Positions 1 to 5,854 of a DNA stretch of 7,426 nucleotides are shown here, piece by piece. The notes beneath the pieces were generated by a model. The model searched no databases. It saw only the letters and a list, made by a program, of their open reading frames with translations, and was not told the origin of the DNA. A program made the translations under genes and the position numbers. Numbering within the stretch: position 1 is the first letter of the stretch; every line of letters starts with the position of its first letter. The stretch comes from Spirochaetales bacterium (GTDB taxonomy: Bacteria; Desulfobacterota_D; UBA1144): assembly GCA_002730475.1 (NCBI GenBank), contig PCAG01000042.1, positions 1 through 7,426 on the forward strand, in the 5' to 3' direction.

Positions 1-295
1 CTAATCCGTTAACTGGAATATCTTTAGCAATGATGTTTGCTAGTTTTTCAAAATGTGTTCTTAGCCCTCCAGCTATGGATGACGCATAACTATAGTGAAG
101 GAATAAATCATCTCTATCTATATAGCTTTCATCCGATAATTGAACAAGTGTACAATTACTGCAGAAAATAATGTCAAGTGGATAACGATGTTCTTTGTGT
201 ATTTCGGTTGGTTTTAGGAAACTGTTGGCTGGTGGTTGTTTTCTCAATGAGAGAAACTTCGTAGTTTGGTTACTTCCGCAAGATCTACAATTCAA
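1..295 (-). CDS. NDP-sugar C-methyltransferase, zinc-binding N-terminal part (truncated by window edge)
   Basis: Only the first 98 codons are present; the gene continues beyond position 1. The reading starts at a TTG (295-293) that overlaps the TGA stop of the preceding SDR gene as TTGA. An in-frame TGA at 301-299 excludes any longer form, and the only other codon in between is ATT. The translation has paired cysteines near the start (CRSCGS, C3 and C6), then a PPANSFL segment, then YPLDIIFCSNCTLVQL with C45 and C48, then SYASSIAGGLRTHFEKLA. This is the order and spacing of the putative zinc-binding domain (Methyltransf_13) that precedes the SAM-binding domain in NDP-sugar C-methyltransferases such as the TylCIII/NovU type. 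Those enzymes transfer a methyl group from SAM to a carbon of an NDP-keto-deoxysugar in the cytoplasm. The SAM-binding part is outside the window, so the reaction and position of methylation are inferred. Last seen gene of the minus-strand cassette. Confidence 0.82.
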   Translation of the reverse strand, partial: MNCRSCGSNQTTKFLSLRKQPPANSFLKPTEIHKEHRYPLDIIFCSNCTLVQLSDESYIDRDDLFLHYSYASSIAGGLRTHFEKLANIIAKDIPVNGL

Positions 296-1014
296 AATTC
301 AGGCACCATTATTTGTGGTGGATTATCTTTTACAATAACTACATCTGCACCATTTGGTACTTGGATTTCTTCCTCAATGATTTTACAGATAATGTCTGAA
401 ACTTTCTTAGGGTCTTGTTGATTTTTTGCATCTTTTTCACCAAATAAATCACGTCTCATATCCGTATTAATTCCTCCTGGTGATATAGAGATACATTTGA
501 TATTGTTTCCCTCAACTTCTTTAGCTACTGCTTCCGTAATTCCTCTTACGGCGAATTTACTTGAGCAATATGCAGATAATCTCGGGACTGCTCGGCGGCT
601 GCATCTTGATGAAATATTAATGATTATTCCTTTCATTTGAGTTTCCATTATTGGTAAGACATATTTTATTGTGTTAAAAACAGAAAAAACATTGTTCCTA
701 AATACATATTCAAACTCATCAGAAGTCATTTGGTCTATATTCTTAAGCTCCTGAGAAACTGCAGCATTATTGATCAATACATCTATTCCACCATTTTTTT
801 TTGCAGCATTCTGTAAAAGTTTTTTTGCATTAGTAGTGTCACTTATGTCTAGAAAATGGAAATTCCCTTTTTTCTCATCCTGTTTTGAAAGAGAACCTTT
901 TTGCCTAGAACAAGCATCTATGATACTTCCTTTCTCAGAAAGTTGTCTTAATAGACAGAGTCCTAATCCACGGGATGCTCCAGTAAGAACTATTCTTGAA
1001 TCCTTTAAATTCAA
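292..1014 (-). CDS. Classical short-chain dehydrogenase/reductase (SDR)
   Basis: A 240-residue Rossmann-fold oxidoreductase of normal length for classical SDRs. Visible motifs: cofactor loop TGASRGLG (11-18), NNAA (82-85), structural Asn at 108, catalytic Ser136, and Tyr149-xxx-Lys153 (YCSSK), with the usual 13-residue Ser-Tyr spacing; a PGGINT segment follows at 179-184. Arg15 in the glycine loop and Arg37 after the second strand favour NADP(H). The start is TTG at 1014-1012, overlapping the cupin stop as TTGA; an in-frame TAA at 1023-1021 leaves no room for an ATG or GTG upstream. The gene ends in another TTGA overlap with the methyltransferase. Within this cassette the likely job is reduction of a keto group on an NDP-sugar or a related precursor, but classical SDRs are broad and the substrate cannot be read from the sequence. 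Confidence 0.9.
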   Translation of the reverse strand: MNLKDSRIVLTGASRGLGLCLLRQLSEKGSIIDACSRQKGSLSKQDEKKGNFHFLDISDTTNAKKLLQNAAKKNGGIDVLINNAAVSQELKNIDQMTSDEFEYVFRNNVFSVFNTIKYVLPIMETQMKGIIINISSRCSRRAVPRLSAYCSSKFAVRGITEAVAKEVEGNNIKCISISPGGINTDMRRDLFGEKDAKNQQDPKKVSDIICKIIEEEIQVPNGADVVIVKDNPPQIMVPEF

Positions 1015-1382
1015 ATCAATTTAACTCGAATAATATCTTTATCATAGCGACCATCTAATCGTTTGCTTGTGGTTAATGCCAGAAACACTGATGGTTCTAA
1101 GAATTTCATAGCATGTGGCACATTAGTAGCACTAAACACCATTTGTCCAGCTTTAACAATCTCCATTTCAAGGTCTCCATCGCTTGGTTTCTCATAGTAT
1201 TCCATTTTACCGCTTAACATATATGACCAATGAGAGTCTCTTTGGTGATAGTGATTTGCTCTAATTGCTCCTTTGTTACAGGTTATCAAAACTGCCCCAT
1301 ATATTTTTTCATCTAATATGTTGGTTATTATACCTCTTTCATCTTCAAACGAAGGCTTTACAGCGATTACATTTATCGTCAT
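1011..1382 (-). CDS. Cupin-fold protein, RmlC/FdtA-like sugar-nucleotide epimerase or isomerase candidate
   Basis: A 123-residue single-domain cupin if started at ATG 1382-1380. A GTG at 1397-1395 would add five residues, but the ATG forms an ATGA overlap with the stop of the upstream epimerase gene, matching the TTGA junctions elsewhere in the cassette, so I prefer it. Cupin motif 1 is clear: G38-x5-H44-x-H46-x4-H51-x6-G58, with His51 where many cupins have Glu. Motif 2 is centred on AGQMVFSATNVPH (78-90), giving H90. H44, H46, H51 and H90 are a plausible metal set. Small cupins in sugar-nucleotide clusters commonly act as 3,5-epimerases, 3,4-ketoisomerases or related enzymes; binding or regulatory cupins also exist. 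The operon position supports work on the same NDP-sugar as the neighbouring SDRs and methyltransferase. The exact reaction is unknown. Confidence 0.82.
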   Translation of the reverse strand: MTINVIAVKPSFEDERGIITNILDEKIYGAVLITCNKGAIRANHYHQRDSHWSYMLSGKMEYYEKPSDGDLEMEIVKAGQMVFSATNVPHAMKFLEPSVFLALTTSKRLDGRYDKDIIRVKLI

Positions 1383-2299
1383 TTGTTCTGCATCCACTCT
1401 AAAGTCATCTGAATTCCATTCTTTAAAGATACCTTTGGATGATATCCCAATTCCTTACTGGCTTTTTCTATTGACAATGCTAGTTTCATACCTTTTTCAC
1501 CTGGTCTCCATGGTAAATAATTAATTTGAGATTTGCTATTTGTTGTTTCAATTATTAGATCCGTTAATTCTATAATCGAAACTTCTTCACCATAGGAAAT
1601 ATTGTAGATTCCAACAGCATCTTTTTCTGTTGCTAACATTATTGCTTCAACTAGATTTAATATATAATTGAAATCTGTGGCTTGGCTTCCATCACCTTGG
1701 ATCGATATCTTTTCATTTTTTTGGGCTTGTCTAATAAAAGTAGGGATTACTTGTGTTGGTCTTGAACGTGGACCAAAAATACCTCCACTTCTTAGAATAG
1801 TTATTGGTAGACCATATGCATTCGAGTAACTCTGACAAGTAAGATCTGCTGCAGCTTTACTTGCCCCATAAGGGTCTGTTGGTCTTAGAGTTTCTTCCTC
1901 TATAATCGGAATTCGGTTTTCCGGTACTTTTCCATAAACATTTTTCGAACTTAAATAAATTAATTTAGTTTTTTGCTTTGACCTTAGAAGTTCAAGCACA
2001 TGTACTAAACTTAAGATATTAATATCAAATGTATATCGTGGGGATGATATAGCAAGCGGAACATCTGCTTGCGCAGCCAAATAAATAACATAATCAACAC
2101 TATCAAAATCCTTTTCTTGGAGATCATTCATATTCTTCCACATATAATTTATTTTATCAAGATATGATGCAAGTTTGTTTGAACTTGAGGGTGGCATTAA
2201 GTCGGCAACTGTTACCTGTTCACCTTTTCCTATTAGATATTCAACTAAATGGGAACCAACAAAACCTGACCCTCCTGCAATAAAGAAGTGGTGTGTCAT
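1379..2299 (-). CDS. NAD-dependent extended SDR: NDP-sugar epimerase/reductase (GalE-like)
   Basis: A 306-residue extended SDR, the usual length for NDP-sugar epimerases. It has the N-terminal GGSGFVGSH nucleotide loop (G9, G12, G15), Asp33 at the end of the second strand (NAD preference), YLAAQAD (73-79), Ser118 in LSSKNVYG, and Tyr144-xxx-Lys148 in DPYGASK. LRSGGIFGPR (169-178) matches the conserved substrate-side segment. Where RmlB-type 4,6-dehydratases carry a Thr-Asp-Glu before VYG, this protein has Ser118-Lys119-Asn120, so it lacks the acid/base pair of a dehydratase and is better called a C4-epimerase or 4-ketoreductase-like enzyme. It starts at ATG 2299-2297 and is the first gene of the coupled cassette, followed by the cupin through an ATGA overlap. 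A weak GTGAG lies about nine bases before the start. Substrate unknown; UDP- or dTDP-hexose is likely. Confidence 0.9.
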   Translation of the reverse strand: MTHHFFIAGGSGFVGSHLVEYLIGKGEQVTVADLMPPSSSNKLASYLDKINYMWKNMNDLQEKDFDSVDYVIYLAAQADVPLAISSPRYTFDINILSLVHVLELLRSKQKTKLIYLSSKNVYGKVPENRIPIIEEETLRPTDPYGASKAAADLTCQSYSNAYGLPITILRSGGIFGPRSRPTQVIPTFIRQAQKNEKISIQGDGSQATDFNYILNLVEAIMLATEKDAVGIYNISYGEEVSIIELTDLIIETTNSKSQINYLPWRPGEKGMKLALSIEKASKELGYHPKVSLKNGIQMTLEWMQNK

Positions 2300-2330
2300 G
2301 ACATTTTTCTCACTTGGCTACCATTTAAGA

Positions 2331-2338
2331 TTTTATAT
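2331..2338 (-). promoter_or_regulatory. Candidate TATA box for the sugar cassette
   Basis: On the minus strand this reads ATATAAAA, an archaeal-type TATA element. Its centre is about 26 bases before position 2309, which would give a leader of roughly ten bases before the ATG at 2299. A second A/T stretch (minus-strand reading of 2341-2353, AAATAATATTTTA) could serve instead and would keep the weak GTGAG inside the transcript. A promoter is expected here because this is the first gene of the coupled cassette, but the region is so A+T-rich that chance matches are easy. Confidence 0.4.
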
Positions 2339-2355
2339 CGTAAAATATTATTTAT

Positions 2356-2568
2356 TTAGTACAATCCTCTATTCTGCAATATTGTAGTTATGCCTAATAG
2401 TATTAACATATAAATAAAATAACTCTCATAATAATTAATTGGAGTTATTTTTATACCCATCCTATCCATAAGCATAAGAATAATTAATAAAAAAGTTACT
2501 AGAAAAACTGTTTTATGAAAATATTTTTTCTCGGTTTTGAACTCTTTTTGTCCTTTCTTAGATAACAA
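2356..2568 (-). CDS. Possible small two-helix membrane protein (70 aa), unrecognised
   Basis: I do not recognise this protein. It would start at TTG 2568-2566, directly after an in-frame TAG three codons upstream, and stop at TAA 2358-2356. The product has a lysine-rich N-terminus (MLSKKGQKEFKTEKKYFHK), a hydrophobic stretch at about 21-35, a short polar link with DRMGIK, and a second hydrophobic stretch at about 50-64 ending in a polar tail. That pattern fits a small two-pass membrane protein with positive residues on the inside. It lies 56 bases before the epimerase gene on the same strand, so it could be the first gene of the operon. A TATA-like element sits at the right distance upstream for a leaderless transcript. 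Against it: short length, TTG start, no clear ribosome site, and A+T-rich DNA readily yields hydrophobic open frames. Confidence 0.42.
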   Translation of the reverse strand: MLSKKGQKEFKTEKKYFHKTVFLVTFLLIILMLMDRMGIKITPINYYESYFIYMLILLGITTILQNRGLY

Positions 2569-2591
2569 ATCTTTCTATTAATTTGAATACT

Positions 2592-2603
2592 AAAATATTT
2601 AAA
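2592..2603 (-). promoter_or_regulatory. Candidate TATA box for the small membrane ORF
   Basis: The minus strand reads TTTAAATATTTT, a good archaeal TATA-like element. Its centre lies about 26 bases upstream of position 2572, four bases before the TTG at 2568, which would give a nearly leaderless message. Just beyond it at 2614-2623 is the perfect palindrome TATAATTATA, which could act as a TATA element in either direction or as an operator; nothing else distinguishes these options. Confidence 0.35.
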
Positions 2604-2680
2604 CATGTCTGAGTATAATTATATTATCCTTATTGGATTTCAATATTTTCTTTAATCCTGTTGAATACTCTGATTCTGCA

Positions 2681-2688
2681 AAAATATG
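2681..2688 (+). promoter_or_regulatory. Candidate TATA element for the large membrane glycosyltransferase gene
   Basis: AAAATATG on the plus strand is a moderate TATA match. Its centre (about 2684.5) is 25-26 bases before the ATG at 2710, which is the normal archaeal TATA-to-start spacing, so the transcript would begin at or next to that ATG and be leaderless. This spacing is an independent argument that translation of the membrane protein gene starts at 2710 rather than at 2949. The match itself is weak, and the 2569-2709 stretch otherwise shows only A+T-rich DNA with no RNA gene or repeat. Confidence 0.3.
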
Positions 2689-2709
2689 TTTAGATACATC
2701 TAGAATAAG

Positions 2710-2948
2710 ATGTCATATGTAGCATTAAGAGGTGAACTGTTTTTTTCAACTTTAATCGTTCAACTATCATTGAAGTAAGCTTAATACTTATCGTTGGATT
2801 AATTTCTTTAACTTGGTTTCGTGGTCTAATTATTAATACTTCTGATTTTGTTTTTGCGTTAGACCGCGAAAGCTATTTTCTAGCAACTCTCTCTATTTGG
2901 GATGATCGATATTCTACTGGTTTTTCTAATCCCGAGCAAATACCAAAT
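2710..2948 (+). other. Displaced N-terminal coding segment of the membrane glycosyltransferase (apparent one-base frameshift)
   Basis: An ATG at 2710-2712 opens MSYVALRGELFFS in one frame and runs to a TAA at 2776-2778. The frame of the downstream gene is open from just after a TGA at 2733-2735 all the way into the ATG at 2949, but contains no ATG, GTG or TTG before 2949. That upstream part reads like real protein: a charged start, a membrane helix (VSLILIVGLISLTW), then an external loop with FVFALDRESYF and SIWDDRYSTGF. The two frames join if one base is added between 2736 and 2776, most simply at the T7 run 2740-2746: eight T would give ...GELFFFNFNRST... and a protein of about 1020 residues. 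Explanations are a sequencing or assembly error, a true inactivating deletion, ribosomal or transcriptional slippage, or a non-canonical start codon. Confidence 0.6.
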
Positions 2949-5771
2949 ATGCTTTTTGGATTGTTTTCAATAATTACTCAAAAAATTGGTGTTTCATTAT
3001 TAAATTATGAAATGTTTCTATTCTATATTTGGTTTGCAGGCTCAGGTGTCTCAGCATATATCTTTACTCGTGTACTAAACTTTGGAATGGTTGCAAGAAT
3101 TTCATCTTCATTGATATATATGATTAATCCATTTGCATTAGTCTTAATTTGGAGTATCAGTCAAGGACAAGTACAGATTGAATACGCATTATTACCTGCA
3201 ATTATTGGATTGTTTATCTATGGTATTACAAATAAGAAGAGTTTTCGATATATTGCATGTCTCCAATTATTATGGTTTAGTTTAGGTCTCTTTGGTACGC
3301 AGGCAAATGTTCAGTTAACTCTTGTTTACTGGATTATAATATTCATCATTTTCATTTTTTATAGTTTACATAAAATATCAAAACATGATCTCTCCAGTTT
3401 TTTCCATGGAACAAAGTTCTTGGCCTTTTCAATAATAATTTTTGGTATGCTGAATTTCTACTGGCTTATTCCCACTATACTACACTTGCCACAATATTTT
3501 CAACATTATACTGGGATGGCTGAAACTGCATTTATTCCAAATATTGATGTATATAGACAAAATTCTGTTTTCATAAGTGGTGCAATACGCCTTATGGGTT
3601 ATTGGGCTTTTGATGGTGCTTGGGAAGGAGGTGAATATTATTCATTTGCTTCAATATATGCTAGCAATATTATGATAATGATTAGTTTTATTATTCCTAC
3701 CATAGTTATTTTTGGTATTCGAAAACTCAAATCAGTATCTTTATTACTAATTCCACTTTACATTTCAGGTTTATTTCTGATTAAGGGAGTGAATCCCCCA
3801 TTTGGTTGGATAAATGAATATGTTTTCATTAATTTTCCACTTGTTCAAACAAGCCGTAATGCAATACTTACTTGGGGTCTTTTAACCACACTTTGTACAT
3901 CTTTATTATTTGGATTAGGAGTAGGATCAATTAATCAGTGGCTATCTAAACATTCCAAAACAATTAAATTACCTCATGCAAATATTTTTGGTGTTTCTCT
4001 TATTTTGTTTTTAGTTATCGGTGTATTAGGGTTTCCCTTCTTTACTGGTGATGTTATTCATAGTCCCACTAATGATATTACTTCAACAGACGTAAGAATT
4101 GATGTTCCTGAATATTATGACGATTTTAAAAATTTTATTGATTCTGAACAAGGAGATTTTAGAATTCTAGCTCTTCCTCTACACAAAGCTGGAAATGTAT
4201 TCTTAAATTGGACTCATGGATATATTGGACCTGATCCAATCTTTTGGTTTTCAGATAAACCTATTGTTTATTGGAATAATCTTTCGCCAATGTTTAAACT
4301 ATTAGGTGAGAGTTTTGGAGATAAACCAATTAATAAACAAAATGTTGCTGACATCTTGTCGATGTTAAATATAAAATACATTGTTGTTCATGAGGATACA
4401 GAATGGAGGCTAGTAGATGCTTATAAATCTCAATTCTATTTCTCTAATCTTGAAATCATAAATGATGTATTAGACGCACCAAACATAGAATTTCATCATC
4501 GAATAGGAAAGTTAGCAATCTATGAAAACACAAAAAATACCTCAAAAATTTTTGCGGCTAATAGTCTCGTAAGTTTAGAAAGTGAGTTTGATTCTGTTAA
4601 AGATATTTTACAATTGAATATTTTGAAACCTAATTCGATCATATTTTCTGAGAATCAAGAGATAAATGAATTAATGATTCAAAATAATTCATTGTTTCAA
4701 GTAAAAGAATTGAGTATAAATGGAACATTTTTTTTCACCCCAAACGAAGCAATTAATGATATCCACTACAGCTTACCTGATGTTAATACGATTATTATCG
4801 ACGGAAATCTAGTTAAATTATCTGAACAAGGTGACAACCTTTTGCAATCATCAAATGTTTTTATTTGGTCATCTAATAATACTTCTAAAGATTCTCTTAC
4901 TAGGGCTGGTACATTTTATAATTGGACCATAGATCTTTCATCGGTAGGAGGTCGAAACATTAACTTTGAGTTAGAATCACAAAATGTATCTCCGAGGATC
5001 ATTGATATCATGATTGATGGTGATGATTCAAAAAGTCCAATAACATTTCTATTATACGACAGCTTTGGCCAGTATATTGCTTGGAATCGCATAATGGATT
5101 GGAATGGTACAGAGAAAATTTCTCTTTCATTATTATCATATGATTATTCTTCAAATATCCCTTCTACTTTTCAGAATAAAAGTGTTGATTTGCTTTCAAT
5201 GTATTATTATCCAAAGAATATAATTGGTAATATTACAAACATAATTAATCCCTCTATATTGATCAATATATCTTCCAGTAATAGTTGGCCAGTAGTAAAA
5301 AATGTATCTCTGGATGGAGGCCGTCATTTTATACAATTCCCAGAACATCAATCAGGTTTTGGGGAAATACTAATTGCTTCTACAAAGGAACCTATAGTAC
5401 CATATATTAATTATTCTAAACTTTCACCAAATGAATATCATATTACTGTAAATAATGCGTCTAGTCCTTTTTATCTTTACTTTAGTGAAACTTTTGACCA
5501 GGACTGGAAAGTTTATGATGAAACTCTACCATTCCTACGAATATTTTCAAAATCAATTGTTTCAGATGAAAACCATTTTTTAGTAAATGGATTTGCAAAT
5601 GCTTGGTTTATCAATGAGACAGGAACATTTTCGTTTACTCTTTACCATTTCCCACAAGCAATTTATGAGGTTTCTTTGACTTTGACTATTATCACTGTTT
5701 TATTAATGGGAATAATTGTATTTATTACTCTAAAAAAATACTTTCAGACTTTACTAATTTTCAAGAAATAA
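2949..5771 (+). CDS. Large membrane protein, probable GT-C-type glycosyltransferase with extracytoplasmic domain (5' part displaced upstream)
   Basis: From ATG 2949 the product is 940 residues, but this ATG is probably internal, because helix 1 and the first external loop are encoded upstream. About nine hydrophobic helices are visible at roughly 20-40, 52-70, 76-93, 102-118, 122-140, 155-178, 235-257, 262-280 and 303-326, another at 345-364, then a long soluble part (365-905), then a last helix (907-928) and a lysine-ending tail. NFYWLIPTIL (169-178) and a QTSRNAILTWG segment before a late helix recall archaeal multi-helix membrane proteins related to AftD/DUF3367 and the PTPS-related family; SETFDQDWKVY (846-856) resembles the conserved SE-x-yDpgW-k-y motif near the end of such proteins and of YfhO. 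Those families are lipid-linked-sugar-dependent transferases or suspected ones. The soluble part carries about sixteen N-x-S/T sequons, consistent with exposure outside the cell, and a beta-rich segment near 650-755. Substrate unknown. Confidence 0.75.
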   Translation: MLFGLFSIITQKIGVSLLNYEMFLFYIWFAGSGVSAYIFTRVLNFGMVARISSSLIYMINPFALVLIWSISQGQVQIEYALLPAIIGLFIYGITNKKSFRYIACLQLLWFSLGLFGTQANVQLTLVYWIIIFIIFIFYSLHKISKHDLSSFFHGTKFLAFSIIIFGMLNFYWLIPTILHLPQYFQHYTGMAETAFIPNIDVYRQNSVFISGAIRLMGYWAFDGAWEGGEYYSFASIYASNIMIMISFIIPTIVIFGIRKLKSVSLLLIPLYISGLFLIKGVNPPFGWINEYVFINFPLVQTSRNAILTWGLLTTLCTSLLFGLGVGSINQWLSKHSKTIKLPHANIFGVSLILFLVIGVLGFPFFTGDVIHSPTNDITSTDVRIDVPEYYDDFKNFIDSEQGDFRILALPLHKAGNVFLNWTHGYIGPDPIFWFSDKPIVYWNNLSPMFKLLGESFGDKPINKQNVADILSMLNIKYIVVHEDTEWRLVDAYKSQFYFSNLEIINDVLDAPNIEFHHRIGKLAIYENTKNTSKIFAANSLVSLESEFDSVKDILQLNILKPNSIIFSENQEINELMIQNNSLFQVKELSINGTFFFTPNEAINDIHYSLPDVNTIIIDGNLVKLSEQGDNLLQSSNVFIWSSNNTSKDSLTRAGTFYNWTIDLSSVGGRNINFELESQNVSPRIIDIMIDGDDSKSPITFLLYDSFGQYIAWNRIMDWNGTEKISLSLLSYDYSSNIPSTFQNKSVDLLSMYYYPKNIIGNITNIINPSILINISSSNSWPVVKNVSLDGGRHFIQFPEHQSGFGEILIASTKEPIVPYINYSKLSPNEYHITVNNASSPFYLYFSETFDQDWKVYDETLPFLRIFSKSIVSDENHFLVNGFANAWFINETGTFSFTLYHFPQAIYEVSLTLTIITVLLMGIIVFITLKKYFQTLLIFKK

Positions 5772-5783
5772 AAATAATATTCA

Positions 5784-5789
5784 TTTTTT
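5784..5789 (+). terminator. Candidate T-tract terminator after the membrane glycosyltransferase gene
   Basis: A run of six T lies 12 bases after the TAA at 5769-5771, as expected for archaeal intrinsic termination, which mainly needs a T tract. It merges into a short palindrome TTTTCGAAAA (5786-5795). The same 83-base convergent gap must also end the LamG transcript from the other side; on that strand only short T runs (complement of 5792-5795 and 5771-5774) are visible. Confidence 0.4.
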
Positions 5790-5854
5790 CGAAAACGTGG
5801 CTCAGCTTAATTCATTCTTCTTGAATATTGTGTTTATTATATCTTGAAATACAA

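Noticed and set aside
770..1024. Plus-strand open frame opposite the SDR gene
   Set aside because: It lies fully antisense to a well-supported SDR with all motifs, and its translation has no recognisable domain.
1273..1524. Plus-strand open frame across the cupin/epimerase junction
   Set aside because: Antisense to two motif-supported genes; its hydrophobic pieces arise from the complement.
2175..2387. Plus-strand open frame over the epimerase start
   Set aside because: Mostly antisense to the Rossmann-fold N-terminus, with no start signal and no recognisable product.
2581..2709. tRNA, C/D-box RNA or CRISPR in the divergent gap
   Set aside because: No cloverleaf, C/D motifs or spaced repeats were found; the stretch only shows TATA-like A+T-rich DNA.
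2731..2735. GGTGA as a strong ribosome-binding site for the membrane protein gene
   Set aside because: No ATG, GTG or TTG follows at a usable distance in the downstream frame; it may simply encode Arg-Gly-Glu in the frame from 2710. Kept only as a remark.
2740..2746. Programmed -1 ribosomal frameshift at the T7 run
   Set aside because: In the upstream frame the codons are CTG-TTT-TTT, so slipping back would need Phe-tRNA to re-pair on GTT at the P site, and no strong downstream stem was seen. Transcriptional slippage, mutation or sequence error fit better.
5808..5828. Small inverted repeat ATTCA...TGAAT as a hairpin terminator
   Set aside because: The stem is only five A/T-rich pairs with no adjacent long T tract; likely chance.
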